Positions 17,665-27,109 are shown, counted from the stretch's first letter. The stretch is DNA of 64,000 bases from Desulfofundulus thermobenzoicus (GCF_009428905.1 NZ_WHYR01000001.1:1-64000); one strand, 5' to 3'. Notes: a model not told the origin generated them from the letters alone. Numbers and translations are program-made.

Positions 17665-17773
17665 TGGAAGGTCCGCTTCGCGCTGCACCGGGGGATTGGA
17701 GTTGCACCCACTGACCCGACGAAAAGGGGACTGAAAGTGGAAGGTCCGCTTCGCGCTGCACCGGGGGATTGGA
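17665..17773 (+). repeat. Tandem duplicated spacer
   Basis: The 36-nt spacers at 17665-17700 and 17738-17773 are identical and adjacent, an exact 73-bp tandem duplication of one repeat-spacer unit. Confidence 0.95.
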
Positions 17774-19208
17774 GTTGCACCCACTGACCCGACGAAAAGG
17801 GGACTGAAAGCCGCAGGGTCCTGCCGAGCCTTCCGTGAACCACGGGTTGCACCCACTGACCCGACGAAAAGGGGACTGAAAGGGCAACCACCCGCACGTC
17901 AACGATGAACCGCATGCTGTGTTGCACCCACTGACCCGACGAAAAGGGGACTGAAAGCCGGTTTGCGGGTAAGGCCATGTTCTTCTGCGCGGAGATGTTG
18001 CACCCACTGACCCGACGAAAAGGGGACTGAAAGATAGTAATTCGTAATGGTCCACTAATTTCTACGCTAGTTGCACCCACTGACCCGACGAAAAGGGGAC
18101 TGAAAGGATACCTTCAGGCCCACGGGCAGGCGTGCATTATCAAGGTTGCACCCACTGACCCGACGAAAAGGGGACTGAAAGCCGAGTGGTTGCACGAGCA
18201 GGCCAGGCCACATCAGCGTTGCACCCACTGACCCGACGAAAAGGGGACTGAAAGGTCAGTAACGCCAACCTTTTCTAAAGCCGCCGTAAGTTGCACCCAC
18301 TGACCCGACGAAAAGGGGACTGAAAGAGTTTCAGATCGCCGAATTTCTCTGGCGGCATTGCGGCGTTGCACCCACTGACCCGACGAAAAGGGGACTGAAA
18401 GCCTGGGGATCGAGGGGGCGACTGCAGAGGTTGAATTGTTGCACCCACTGACCCGACGAAAAGGGGACTGAAAGCGCCCAGCTTGTCCCGGATGCGCTGT
18501 TCCCAGCCCACGTTGCACCCACTGACCCGACGAAAAGGGGACTGAAAGGCAAGGGGACTCCAGCGTCCCGCAGTTCCTTAGCAGTTGCACCCACTGACCC
18601 GACGAAAAGGGGACTGAAAGAATGAGCGGGCAGCTCCAGCTCCCCCCGGACTATTCGGTTGCACCCACTGACCCGACGAAAAGGGGACTGAAAGGAGTAC
18701 AGCGAAGCCTGCAGTACAGTCGGCAAGAGGTTGCACCCACTGACCCGACGAAAAGGGGACTGAAAGAAATTCATCCTTAAAAGCCCGTAGAGCCGCCTCT
18801 ATTAGGTTGCACCCACTGACCCGACGAAAAGGGGACTGAAAGCTCATAAATTCTATTTAATCCCTCCATTCATCGTAAGTTGCACCCATTGACCCGACGA
18901 AAAGGGGACTGAAAGCTAGCCGGAAAGGTTTCTATCAGGTCCAAAAACGTTAGTTGCACCCATTGACCCGACGAAAAGGGGACTGAAAGTACAGGTCCTG
19001 ACCGTAGGGACGCACGGGCAGCCCGGCGTTGCACCCATTGACCCGACGAAAAGGGGACTGAAAGTGAATAAGAGGGACATTTCCGACCGGACGGCCACCG
19101 TTGCACCCACTGACCCGACGAAAAGGGGACTGAAAGGAAACAAACAAGCTGAACCCGGAGGACCTAATTAAGTTGCACCCACTGACCCGACGAAAAGGGG
19201 ACTGAAAG

Positions 19209-19340
19209 CCAATTGTCAATTCTCAAAATAAACCGGAAAAAATTATCATATTAAATTAGGTCAGCCAGCCACAAAACCTAAGAAATTATCACTTTAAAAA
19301 GGTAAACCCAAATACAATTCTCAAATAGCGTTGGCGAACA
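19209..19340. other. AT-rich flank of the CRISPR array
   Basis: No gene is seen here. The stretch is clearly AT-richer than its surroundings and contains two CAATTCTCAAA-type words (about 19217 and 19314). AT-rich, non-coding flanks are typical of leaders, so this side cannot be excluded as the true leader, although repeat polarity argues for the other end. Confidence 0.4.
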
Positions 19341-19374
19341 AAAAGCCGGGCTGCCTCATTTTTCAGGCACCCCG
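19341..19374 (-). terminator. Rho-independent terminator, minus strand
   Basis: CGGGCTGCCT pairs with AGGCACCCCG (one mismatch) around an 8-base loop, and on the minus strand the stem is followed by TTTTTG. It lies 15 bases beyond the stop of the 19389-19571 ORF and would end its transcript. Confidence 0.75.
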
Positions 19375-19388
19375 ACCAATTGTTCCGG

Positions 19389-19590
19389 TTAAAGCAGCCG
19401 CCTTTTTTTAATGGCCAGCATTTCGGCCCGGGCTTCTCCTAATTTTTCCCGGAACACGGTGGCAAACCAGGTAGCCCGATTTTTTGTCGGCGGGTAATGC
19501 CTGGCCTTATCGGCCACCTTGCAGACTGCCTCAATCATTTCTTCCGGGCTGTAACCCAGCTCTATGGCCAACTCATTGCTGCAGGCAACA
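19389..19590 (-). pseudogene. C-terminal remnant of an unidentified protein
   Basis: The minus-strand frame encodes about 65 residues (SNELAIELGYSPEEMIEAVCKVADKARHYPP… and a basic ATWFATVFREKLGEARAEML helix) ending RRLL. The frame is open upstream but has no proper start before it is lost near 19600. The style resembles C-termini of plasmid or phage replication proteins, but I cannot name a family. With a terminator behind it, it is likely the tail of a lost gene. Confidence 0.4.
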
Positions 19591-19639
19591 AATTATAAAA
19601 ACCTGTGTTGGCAAAGTAGTAATTAAGACTATGCAGACT

Positions 19640-19900
19640 ATCTCCTTCAGGCACACTTACCGCCCCCTGCCATCAAGTTTCCAGTTCCTGCTGGGCCTGG
19701 TAAACCACCTCTCTCTAATCTGCCTTTGCTTTCGGCCGTAGGCACAGAGCAGGCAGGTGGTGACCAGATCGTTTACCAGCCGGGGCAAACCCTTGGTGAT
19801 GGCGTAGATGGCTTAGACGCACCTTCTTGTTTTTTGGCTCCCATGGCCAGGGCCAGGCCCTGATAGAAGTCCAGTACAGTATGTACCAGTGAGTGCCGGA
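19640..19900 (-). pseudogene. Remnant of an ExeA/TniB-like transposition AAA ATPase
   Basis: In the minus strand, about 19830 back to 19660 reads AIYAITKGLPRLVNDLVTTC then LLCAYGRKQRQI, the C-terminal sensor region of ExeA/TniB-type ATPases that accompany transposases. Upstream, in another frame, VLDFYQGLALAMGAK resembles their N-terminal part. Frames are broken by a stop (about 19812) and shifts, and the Walker A segment is gone. It is a decayed mobile-element gene. Confidence 0.4.
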
Positions 19901-20330
19901 CGAAGCGCCGGTAACAGCACCCAGCGACCCAGCACTCACCGGCAAAAATGCTCATTCCAAAATTAATGGAACAGTCAATAGAAGATTTGGTCTTCGCAGC
20001 AAAGCTTTTTTAGTGAGTGCCGGGTGGCCCGGCTCCCGAGGACGCCAATGAAAATCGTCTTTAGAAACGTGACATAATCACATCGGGGAAAAACGGCAGG
20101 AAAGCACGATTGCTGCTGTATTCCGGCCAACCCGAAATAGTAACGATGGCAATCTGAAAGACGAGCCAGAGCCGGCCACATTGCTTCGCTGTGGTGCGCA
20201 TCTTACGCGGAGCACTGGAGTGGGCGGGACAACGCCGTGCCTGCACCGGTTTGACTGAATAGTTACCAATTATGAAAATTAATTGCATTTGAAGGATTTT
20301 CTTTAATTGAAGTAGAATTTAAGGCGGAGG
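19900..20330. other. Decayed intergenic stretch, no intact gene
   Basis: No ORF here looks coding. Short near-repeats of AGTGAGTGCCGG (about 19887 and 20012) suggest mobile-element debris. The stretch ends with a possible TTGACT hexamer at about 20250 upstream of the sensor gene, but no matching -10 box is convincing. Confidence 0.4.
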
Positions 20331-20392
20331 TGGCTACGGGCCGTCTCTTTTATTTCTTCTTTGTAACAACGGGTGGGGTGGTGGTACCACAC

Positions 20393-21505
20393 ATGCACTC
20401 CCTGAAACAGCAAATTACCTTACTCGTGGTTGGGGCAATTATTATCATGACCGCGGGTTTCATGCTGGCGGTCTTCTTTCAAACCCGGGCTACCGCCCTG
20501 ATGGCCGCAGAAACCAAGGCCATGAGTGACCTCGCCACGGTGGAAGCACTGATCAATCTGCAGTATCCCGGCCCCTGGAAGATTAAAGACGGGGTGTTGT
20601 ATAAAGGTGAAGCTAAAATTAACGATAACTTCGCCATTGTCGATTACGTGGAAAAGTTGACCGGTGACTCATGTACCATTTTTTTAAATGATGTACGCGT
20701 GACCACCACCGTGCGGGATGACCAGGGCAACAGGGCCGTTGGTACCCGTGCTTCTAGAGAAGTAGTCCAAAAAGTGCTCGGGGCCAAACAGGAATATGTC
20801 GGTGAAGCCTACGTGGTCGGCAGGAAGTATCAGACCGCATACAAACCGATCACGGACGAAAGCGGAGAGGTAATTGGTATGCTCTACGTGGGAGCACCCA
20901 GGACCTTTTACGATACCATACTGTACGGTTCACTTAAAGTTATGGGTCTGGTGGCAGTGGTATTGACCCTGGTAATAGGCCTGGGGGCCTGGGTCTTTAC
21001 CCAGCGCACCATTATCGATCCCCTGCAGGAGATCATTGCAGGTACAAGACGGGTGGCCCTGGGCAGCCCGGGGCAACCTGTGGCCGTACACAGCAACAAC
21101 GAAATTGGTGAACTGGCCCGGGCCTTTAACCAGATGGTGGAGGGAATGCAGGCCCTGGCCAACGAGCTGGGTAAAGTGGCCGGCTTTGCCCAGAACAACG
21201 GGCAGTTGCCCCTTGCTAAGACTGTTGCTTCCCCGGTTAATCAGCAAGAAATCGAAATTGTACCAAAATCACAGGAGGAGCTTCCCAAGGGTTTAAACCG
21301 GGTTACGTTGGAACAGGTGGTCAGGTTCCTGGAGCGGAATAAAAACAGCGGTGTATCTTCCGATGAGGTGGCCGAAGGAGTGAATCTTTCCAAGGTTACC
21401 GTGCGGCGCTATCTTGATTATCTGGAACGGTGCGGTCTTCTGGACATTGATCAGAAGTATGGTTCAGTGGGAAGGCCCTTGAAAATTTACAGGCTGAAAA
21501 CATAG
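20393..21505 (+). CDS. Membrane sensor-regulator: Cache-like sensor + HAMP + wHTH
   Basis: 370-residue protein with an unusual order. Residues about 9-30 are a membrane span (LLVVGAIIIMTAGFMLAVFF), about 35-175 an extracytoplasmic single-Cache-like domain (…LTGDSCTIFLNDVRVTTTVRDDQGNRAVGT…YKPITDESGEVIGMLYVG), about 183-208 a second span, about 208-260 a HAMP domain (IDPLQEIIAGTRRVALG…NEIGELARAFNQMV), and about 300-370 a winged helix like that at the C-terminus of CitB/DcuR response regulators (LSKVTVRRYLDYLERCGLL…YGSVGRPLKIY). There is no kinase or receiver domain, so a signal outside the cell would be read directly at DNA (inference). ATG 20393 follows GGGTGGGGTGG; GTG 20330 is an in-frame alternative. 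It precedes focA, a possible target. Confidence 0.85.
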   Translation: MHSLKQQITLLVVGAIIIMTAGFMLAVFFQTRATALMAAETKAMSDLATVEALINLQYPGPWKIKDGVLYKGEAKINDNFAIVDYVEKLTGDSCTIFLNDVRVTTTVRDDQGNRAVGTRASREVVQKVLGAKQEYVGEAYVVGRKYQTAYKPITDESGEVIGMLYVGAPRTFYDTILYGSLKVMGLVAVVLTLVIGLGAWVFTQRTIIDPLQEIIAGTRRVALGSPGQPVAVHSNNEIGELARAFNQMVEGMQALANELGKVAGFAQNNGQLPLAKTVASPVNQQEIEIVPKSQEELPKGLNRVTLEQVVRFLERNKNSGVSSDEVAEGVNLSKVTVRRYLDYLERCGLLDIDQKYGSVGRPLKIYRLKT

Positions 21506-21541
21506 CCCCGCCTGGTCTTTACCTGTGTTCGGCGCTTATTC

Positions 21542-21566
21542 AACCCCTGCATAAAGGGGTTTTTTA
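21542..21566 (+). terminator. Rho-independent terminator
   Basis: AACCCC / GGGGTT stem with an 8-base loop and a run of six T residues, 37 bases after the sensor gene stop. Confidence 0.88.
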
Positions 21567-21690
21567 TTTGTGGCGGTCTTTTGTGCGTTAATATTTTTTA
21601 TTTATTTTATTTTTTATTTATCTTTTATCTAGTATTTTTTAAGTTTTTGTTCACAGAATCTGATTTTAAATTAAACATATTTTGCAAAAA

Positions 21691-21720
21691 TTGCCCCGGG
21701 CTGAAAGGCCTTAATATAAT
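21691..21720 (+). promoter_or_regulatory. Possible sigma-A promoter upstream of focA
   Basis: TTGCCC (21691-21696) and TATAAT (21715-21720) are 18 bases apart, about 200 bases before the focA start. The -10 is perfect and the -35 is partial. The 21567-21916 stretch is otherwise AT-rich non-coding DNA. Confidence 0.5.
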
Positions 21721-21916
21721 ACCTATTGACTGAATTCAAAAAATTTATTGAAGGAAAGGGTGTTGTGGAAATGAAAGCAGGCAATCGATGACAGGGGATT
21801 ATGGCTGCCCAATCGGATACTTCTATAATTAAGGGTTTTTTTAAAGGAGTTGCCCATGGGAACATTGGTTCCCTCCATAAAGCATGAAAATCTATTTTCA
21901 AGGGAGGTATTGATCA

Positions 21917-22750
21917 GTGGCTGTTCTAAAACCGGCGGAAATTCTGGAATCCTGCGGCAATGTGGGAGCCATGCGAGCCGGGACGGGGGTTCCGAAAACT
22001 TTACTGCTTGCCTTTCTGGCCGGGGCATACATCGCTTTTGGCGCTTTGTTGATGGTTACGGTGGTGGCGGGCCTTCCCCAGGAAAGTTTTGGCACCCTGA
22101 CTAAGTTCATTGGCGGTGCGCTCTTTCCCATCGGTTTGATTATGGTTATACTTGGTGGTGCGGACCTTTTTACCGGGGATGTGATGTACAATACCGTTGG
22201 TCTGGTCCAGGGGAAAATGGGCGCCGGTGATCTTTTCAGAAACTGGTTTTATGCCTATGCAGGGAACTTCCTGGGGGCGGTATTTGTGGTTTACCTGGCC
22301 ATGGCTTCCGGGTTTCTCTCCGCCGAACCCTGGCTTGGCTGGGTCCAGAAAATCGCCGTAACGAAAACCTCTCTTACCTTTGAGCAGGCTTTCTGGCGCG
22401 GTGTTGGCTGCAACTGGCTGGTTTGCATGGCCTGTTGGCTGGCAATGGCTTCGGATCATGCGGCCGGGAAAGTTTTGGGTATCTGGGTGCCCATCATGGC
22501 TTTTGTCACCATGGGGTTTGAACACAGCATTGCCAACATGTTTTTCATCCCTGCCGGGATCTGGGCCGGCGCGCCGGTAACCTGGATCCAGTTCTGGATC
22601 AACAACCAGTTGCCCGTTACCTTTGGCAATATCGTGGGCGGCGGGCTTTTTGTGGGGGTGATTTACGCTTTTTGCTATGGCAACCTTTCCTGGACGGTTC
22701 TAAAAAGTCGTATTTCCCTCAGGGTTAACGATAGCGCTGTGAAAAGATAA
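21917..22750 (+). CDS. focA: Formate/nitrite transporter FocA-like
   Basis: 277-residue FNT-family channel with six transmembrane segments. Recognisable signatures are AFLAGAYIAFGALL in helix 1, GGADLFTGDVMYN (the omega-loop region) and the conserved GVGCNWLVCMACWLA and FEHSIANMFFIPAG blocks with the pore histidine region. GTG 21917 is preceded by AGGGAGG. Lying directly before formate-using genes, it most likely moves formate and not nitrite (inference from context). Confidence 0.9.
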   Translation: MAVLKPAEILESCGNVGAMRAGTGVPKTLLLAFLAGAYIAFGALLMVTVVAGLPQESFGTLTKFIGGALFPIGLIMVILGGADLFTGDVMYNTVGLVQGKMGAGDLFRNWFYAYAGNFLGAVFVVYLAMASGFLSAEPWLGWVQKIAVTKTSLTFEQAFWRGVGCNWLVCMACWLAMASDHAAGKVLGIWVPIMAFVTMGFEHSIANMFFIPAGIWAGAPVTWIQFWINNQLPVTFGNIVGGGLFVGVIYAFCYGNLSWTVLKSRISLRVNDSAVKR

Positions 22751-22920
22751 CCCCCCTCTTGCTTAAATTTCAAAATATAGCTGGCGTTTGCGGGTCGATG
22801 GCAATCATTTTAATAAAAAGAAATGTCGGCATGGGCAGGAAGTTTAGCCGTGCCGGCGAATTGTTTTTTCAAGAAGTAATTAAAAATTTTTATTGAAATC
22901 TGACGGTTGGAGGATTTCTG

Positions 22921-23505
22921 GTGGGCAAGGGCGAATTAAGAAAAGATGTCTTAAAAGCACGGGGCAGCCTTTCTCCGGTTGAAGTGGCCGAAAAAAGTAA
23001 GCGGATTTTGACCCGTGTCCTGTCCCTGGAAGAATTTCACCGGGCAAAAACCCTCATGGCCTATGTGGATTTCCGCAATGAGGTTAAGACCGGTGATCTG
23101 ATTGTAGAATCCATGGCCCGGGGGAAGAGGGTGGCCGTGCCGCTGACCGATGTGGCCGGGAAGCGCCTGGTGCCGTCCCTCTTACTGGATTTTCCGGGGG
23201 ACCTGGCGCCGGGTACCTGGGGCATTCTGGAGCCCCGGCCGGAATGCCTGCGTCCCCTGGAACCACAGGAGCTGGACCTGGTGGTGGTGCCCGGGGTGGC
23301 CTTTGACCGGCAGGGTAACCGGTTGGGCTATGGTGGCGGGTTTTACGACCGCTTCCTGCCTCAAACCGGGCCGGACACAGTGTGGCTGGCCCCGGCCTTC
23401 GAGGTGCAGGTGGTACCGGAAGTTTACCACGGTCCCCACGATTGCCCGGTGCACATTTTAGTTACTGAAGAACGGGTTGTTTATGCCCGCAGGGGAAAGC
23501 AATGA
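22921..23505 (+). CDS. 5-formyltetrahydrofolate cyclo-ligase
   Basis: 194-residue enzyme of the MTHFS family, converting 5-formyl-THF to 5,10-methenyl-THF with ATP. The diagnostic C-terminal block PGVAFDRQGNRLGYGGGFYDRFL is present, as is the N-terminal KGELRKDVLKAR nucleotide-binding start. GTG 22921 follows GGTTGGAGGA. It sits between a formate channel and a formate dehydrogenase cluster, which links it to folate one-carbon flux. Confidence 0.93.
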   Translation: MGKGELRKDVLKARGSLSPVEVAEKSKRILTRVLSLEEFHRAKTLMAYVDFRNEVKTGDLIVESMARGKRVAVPLTDVAGKRLVPSLLLDFPGDLAPGTWGILEPRPECLRPLEPQELDLVVVPGVAFDRQGNRLGYGGGFYDRFLPQTGPDTVWLAPAFEVQVVPEVYHGPHDCPVHILVTEERVVYARRGKQ

Positions 23506-23520
23506 GAGGAGGGGAACTTT

Positions 23521-24006
23521 TTGAGCTGTCAGTGCAGTCATCATGATGAGGCGGCCAAGAGAGAAGCCCTGGAAAAGGCCTTCGAGCACTACCGGGGGGT
23601 GAGGGGGGCGCTGATCCCCCTGTTGCAGGAAGCCCAGGAGATTTACGGCTATCTGCCCGGAGAAGTGATGGAAAGCATCGCCGGTGAATTGAAGGTGCCC
23701 TTCAGCAAGGTCTTCGGGGTGGCCACCTTTTACGCCCAGTTCCACTTAAAGCCCAGGGGGCGCAATATCGTGCGTATCTGCCAGGGTACGGCCTGCCATG
23801 TGCGGGGTGCGGCCCGGGTTTTTTCCTCGGTATCGGATAAGCTGGGGGTGGGCCGGAATGAAACCACTCCCGATTTGCGCTATACCCTGGAAACGGTGGC
23901 CTGCCTGGGTGCCTGCGGTCTGGCCCCGGTAATGATGGTCAACGATGACACCCACGGCCGGCTGACTCCGGAGCGGGCGGCGGATATTTTGAAGGATTAT
24001 GAATAG
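23521..24006 (+). CDS. NuoE/HydC-like [2Fe-2S] subunit
   Basis: 161-residue thioredoxin-fold protein of the 24-kDa NuoE family. The helical N-terminal half (GALIPLLQEAQEIYGYLP…) is followed by the [2Fe-2S] cysteines in ICQGTACHVRG and CLGACGLAP. It transfers electrons from the NuoF-like flavoprotein encoded next. Start TTG 23521 follows GAGAGGAGGGG. It is 15 bases before the next gene. The cluster layout suggests an NAD(P)-linked, possibly bifurcating, formate dehydrogenase complex. Confidence 0.92.
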   Translation: MSCQCSHHDEAAKREALEKAFEHYRGVRGALIPLLQEAQEIYGYLPGEVMESIAGELKVPFSKVFGVATFYAQFHLKPRGRNIVRICQGTACHVRGAARVFSSVSDKLGVGRNETTPDLRYTLETVACLGACGLAPVMMVNDDTHGRLTPERAADILKDYE

Positions 24007-24021
24007 AAAGGGGTGGCTTAA

Positions 24022-25974
24022 ATGAAATCATTAATGGATCAATGTTGCGAAAAGTGTTTCCATACCCCGGCCAGCCCCTGTAAAGATTATGTAAAATGCC
24101 GCCTGCAGGGGCCCCTGTGCCACGAGGATGAGAACTGCCGGGCAAAATATAAAGCCTTTTTGGAAGGCATACACCTGCCGGCGGATAGTGCCAAACGGCA
24201 GATCCTCATCTGTGCCGGTACCGGCTGTACCTCCTCCGGTTCCCGCAAACTGGTGGATGCGCTGGCGGAGGAACTGCAAAAGCATGGCCTGCAGGACAAA
24301 GTATCGGTCAAAATCACCGGCTGCCACGGTTTCTGCGAGCAGGGCCCCCTGATGATTGTGGAACCCCAGAAAGTTTTCTACACCCGGGTGCAGGTGGAGG
24401 ACGTTCCCGAGATTGTGGAAAGCCACCTGGTCAACGGCCGGGTGGTGGAGCGCCTCCTCTACGTGGATCCCACCACCGGTGAAAAAGCCCTCACCTACGA
24501 GACCGTTCCCTTCTACGCCAAGCAAAAACGTTTGGTGCTGCACAACTGCGGCCACATCAACCCGGAAAATATTGCCGACTACGTGGCCAGCGAAGGTTAC
24601 CTGGCCCTGACGAAGGCCCTTTTTGAAATGACACCGGAGCAGGTTATTGAAGAAGTCAAGACTTCGGGCTTAAGGGGCCGGGGCGGTGCCGGCTTCCCCA
24701 CGGGCATGAAGTGGAGCTTTGTCCGGGCCGCCGAGGGGGACAAGAAATATGTGGTGTGCAACGCCGACGAAGGGGACCCGGGAGCCTTTATGGACCGCAG
24801 CGTGCTGGAGGGCGACCCCCACGCGGTGCTGGAGGGGATGCTGGTCTGCGGCTATGCCGTGGGTGCCGATGAGGGTTATATTTACGTGCGGGCCGAGTAT
24901 CCCCTGGCCATTCACCGGTTAAAAATAGCCATCGCCCAGGCCGAGAAGTGCGGCCTTTTAGGGGATAACATTCTCAATTCCGGCTTTAACTTCCATATCA
25001 AGATCAAGGCCGGTGCCGGCGCCTTCGTCTGCGGCGAGGAGACGGCCCTGCTGACCTCCATCGAAGGCAACCGGGGTATGCCCCGGGTGCGTCCTCCCTT
25101 CCCGGCCCAGAAGGGCCTGTGGGGCAAGCCCACCAACCTGAACAATGTGGAAACTTACGCCAACGTACCCCTGATCATCCGCCACGGCGGCGCCTGGTAC
25201 GCGGCCATGGGTACGGAAAAGAGCAAGGGCACCAAGATCTTTGCCCTCACCGGCAAGGTGAACAACACCGGCCTGGTGGAAGTGCCCATGGGCATCACCA
25301 TGCGGGAGATCATCTTTGGCGTGGGCGGCGGCATCCGGGAAGGGAAGAAGTTCAAGGCCGTGCAGATCGGCGGCCCCTCCGGCGGCTGCCTGCCCGACGA
25401 ACAGCTGGACCTGCCGGTGGATTACGACTCCCTGACGGCGGCCGGCGCCATCATGGGTTCCGGCGGCCTGGTGGTTATGGACGAAACCACCTGCATGGTG
25501 GATGTGGCCCGGTTCTTCTTAAACTTCACCCAGGCCGAGTCCTGCGGCAAGTGCACCCCCTGCCGGGAGGGCACCAAGCGCATGCTGGAAATCCTCACCC
25601 GCATTACTGAAGGCAAGGGTGAAATGGAAGATATTGAAACCCTGGAACGCCTGGCCCGGGTGGTGAAAAACACGGCCCTGTGCGGCCTGGGGCAGACCTG
25701 CCCCAACCCCATCCTGTCCACCCTGCGCTACTTCCGGAACGAATACGAAGCCCACATCCGGGACAAGCGCTGCCCGGCCCACGTCTGCCAGGCGCTGCTG
25801 GTCTACACCATCAACGCCGAAAAATGTACCGGCTGCGGGGCCTGCGCCCGGGCCTGCCCGGCCGGCGCCATCACCGGCGAGAAGAAAGAGCCCCACGTCA
25901 TCGACCCGGAAAAATGCATCAAGTGCGGCAACTGCCTGCAGAAGTGCAAGTTCGGCGCGGTGGAAAAGGCGTAA
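24022..25974 (+). CDS. NuoF/HydB-like NAD(P)H:acceptor flavoprotein, complete
   Basis: 650-residue electron-input subunit. Order: a cysteine-rich N-terminus ([20 protein letters not shown]), a thioredoxin-like [2Fe-2S] domain (about 55-140, [13 protein letters not shown] … CHGFCEQGP), the NADH/FMN domain with [16 protein letters not shown] and [20 protein letters not shown], an SLBB domain, the [4Fe-4S] site [12 protein letters not shown], and a C-terminal 2x[4Fe-4S] ferredoxin ([22 protein letters not shown]). The extra ferredoxin domain is typical of HydB-type bifurcating subunits. It is paralogous to the truncated gene at the window start. ATG 24022 follows AAAGGGGTGG. Confidence 0.93.
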   Translation: MKSLMDQCCEKCFHTPASPCKDYVKCRLQGPLCHEDENCRAKYKAFLEGIHLPADSAKRQILICAGTGCTSSGSRKLVDALAEELQKHGLQDKVSVKITGCHGFCEQGPLMIVEPQKVFYTRVQVEDVPEIVESHLVNGRVVERLLYVDPTTGEKALTYETVPFYAKQKRLVLHNCGHINPENIADYVASEGYLALTKALFEMTPEQVIEEVKTSGLRGRGGAGFPTGMKWSFVRAAEGDKKYVVCNADEGDPGAFMDRSVLEGDPHAVLEGMLVCGYAVGADEGYIYVRAEYPLAIHRLKIAIAQAEKCGLLGDNILNSGFNFHIKIKAGAGAFVCGEETALLTSIEGNRGMPRVRPPFPAQKGLWGKPTNLNNVETYANVPLIIRHGGAWYAAMGTEKSKGTKIFALTGKVNNTGLVEVPMGITMREIIFGVGGGIREGKKFKAVQIGGPSGGCLPDEQLDLPVDYDSLTAAGAIMGSGGLVVMDETTCMVDVARFFLNFTQAESCGKCTPCREGTKRMLEILTRITEGKGEMEDIETLERLARVVKNTALCGLGQTCPNPILSTLRYFRNEYEAHIRDKRCPAHVCQALLVYTINAEKCTGCGACARACPAGAITGEKKEPHVIDPEKCIKCGNCLQKCKFGAVEKA

Positions 25975-26059
25975 GCGGCCGCCGGCGGGTCTGCTGATAT
26001 GAATTGCCGGAAGGGCGTTGTGACGTATCCGTTTCAGTGAGGAATAAGGGGGAATGCAA

Positions 26060-26992
26060 GTGCCCAATGTTACTTTAACCATAGACGGCCAGAAGGTCAC
26101 CGTACCGGCCGGCACCACCGTGCTGGAAGCGGCCAGATCCGCGGGGATATTCATCCCCACCCTCTGTCACGACCCGGCCATCCCCGGCTGGGGGGCGTGC
26201 CGGCTGTGTATCGTGGAGATCCCGGGGATGCGCAACCTGCCGGCCTCCTGCGTCACCACGGCCACCGGGGGAATGGTGGTTTATACCGCCTCGGAGGCGG
26301 TCATTGAAGCCCGGCGGACCATTATCGATTTGCTCCTGGCCAACCATCCCCAGGACTGCCTGACCTGTGAAAGAAACGGGGACTGCCGCTTGCAGGACTA
26401 CGCCTTTATGTACGGTGTAAAACAGAGCAGTTTCCAGGGGGAAAGGAAGAACTATCCCCTGGACGACTCCAACCCCTATATCATCCGGGATCAGAATAAA
26501 TGCATCCTCTGCGGCAAATGCGTGCGTACCTGCCAGGCGGTGCCCGAGCGCAGTGTCATTGACTTCGGCTACCGGGGTTTTAACACTAAAGTGGTCACGG
26601 CCATGGATCTCCCGCTGGGCGAATCGGACTGCGTGTACTGCGCCCGCTGTGTGGCCGTCTGCCCGGTGGGGGCGCTGACCTATAGACCCCTGGCCGGCAA
26701 GGGCCGCACCTGGGAGATGGAGAAAAAGACCGTCACCTGCACCTTCTGTGACAACGGCTGCACCTTTGACCTGATCAGCAAACAGGGTAAAGTGATTGGG
26801 ATTATGGCTAAGGAACCCGGTCCGGGCCGTCCCCTGTGCCTGAAAGGACGCCTGGGTCTGGAGCTGCTCTATGTGGCCGAACCCATGACCCCCATGCTCA
26901 AGAAGGACGGCCGGTTTGTGCCCGTATCCTGGGCCGAGGCCCTGGGCCTGGATGGCGTGGTGGCCAGGATGAAGGAAGTGGAAGGGAAATAA
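26060..26992 (+). CDS. Short FdhA/NuoG-like iron-sulfur protein
   Basis: 310-residue paralogue of the N-terminal third of FdhA encoded just downstream, with which it shares nearly the same sequence in its first 200 residues. It has [2Fe-2S] (CHDPAIPGWGACRLC), His-[4Fe-4S] (NHPQDCLTCERNGDC), 2x[4Fe-4S] ([22 protein letters not shown]) and one more [4Fe-4S] site from the molybdopterin domain (CTFCDNGCTF … C), then ends after SWAEALGLDGVVARMKEVEGK. No catalytic molybdopterin domain follows. GTG 26060 is chosen since AAGGGGG lies 7 bases before it and the product then aligns with FdhA (MPNVTLTIDG / [10 protein letters not shown]). Probably an electron-wire subunit derived by duplication. Confidence 0.8.
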   Translation: MPNVTLTIDGQKVTVPAGTTVLEAARSAGIFIPTLCHDPAIPGWGACRLCIVEIPGMRNLPASCVTTATGGMVVYTASEAVIEARRTIIDLLLANHPQDCLTCERNGDCRLQDYAFMYGVKQSSFQGERKNYPLDDSNPYIIRDQNKCILCGKCVRTCQAVPERSVIDFGYRGFNTKVVTAMDLPLGESDCVYCARCVAVCPVGALTYRPLAGKGRTWEMEKKTVTCTFCDNGCTFDLISKQGKVIGIMAKEPGPGRPLCLKGRLGLELLYVAEPMTPMLKKDGRFVPVSWAEALGLDGVVARMKEVEGK

Positions 26993-27109
26993 AAAATGAA
27001 AATGGCTGCCGTTTTGCACCTGGAATGAACCGGGAATTCCGCCGGAGTTCGGGATGGGGCGTTTTCGCCTGCAAGGCAAACGGAACGTGCGGCGCAGGCG
27101 GCAGGCAAA

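Larger units (their letters stand above)
16214..19208 (+). CRISPR. CRISPR array, 41 repeats and 40 spacers
   Basis: 41 copies of a 37-nt repeat (begins GTTGCACCCACTGACCCGAC, ends AAAAGGGGACTGAAAG) separated by 40 spacers of 35-41 nt. Repeat 1 is 16214-16250 and repeat 41 is 19172-19208. Thirty-eight repeats are identical; repeats 37, 38 and 39 (18879, 18953, 19028) share one C-to-T change (CCCATTGACC), while repeats 40 and 41 are canonical. Spacers 13-14 recur as 16-17 with an exact 225-bp offset, and spacer 20 is repeated as spacer 21 (73-bp offset). The array follows a complete type I-B cas set, so it is likely functional. All ORFs seen across it come from the repeats. Confidence 0.99.

Noticed and set aside
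16160-19219. Many open frames of 80-216 codons over the CRISPR array with repeated SPLFVGSVGAT-type or SVPFSSGQWVQ-type segments
   Set aside because: They are translations of the 37-nt repeats; all three minus-strand frames are open because the repeat lacks stops in them.
21850-22104. 84-codon frame overlapping the focA start, with a fair ribosome site (AAAGGAG)
   Set aside because: It overlaps focA almost entirely in another frame and its product has no domain-like features; focA is unmistakable.
26060-26992. Assembly duplication of the fdhA 5' end
   Set aside because: The two copies are similar but clearly diverged in sequence and the shorter one has its own ending, so it is a true paralogue.
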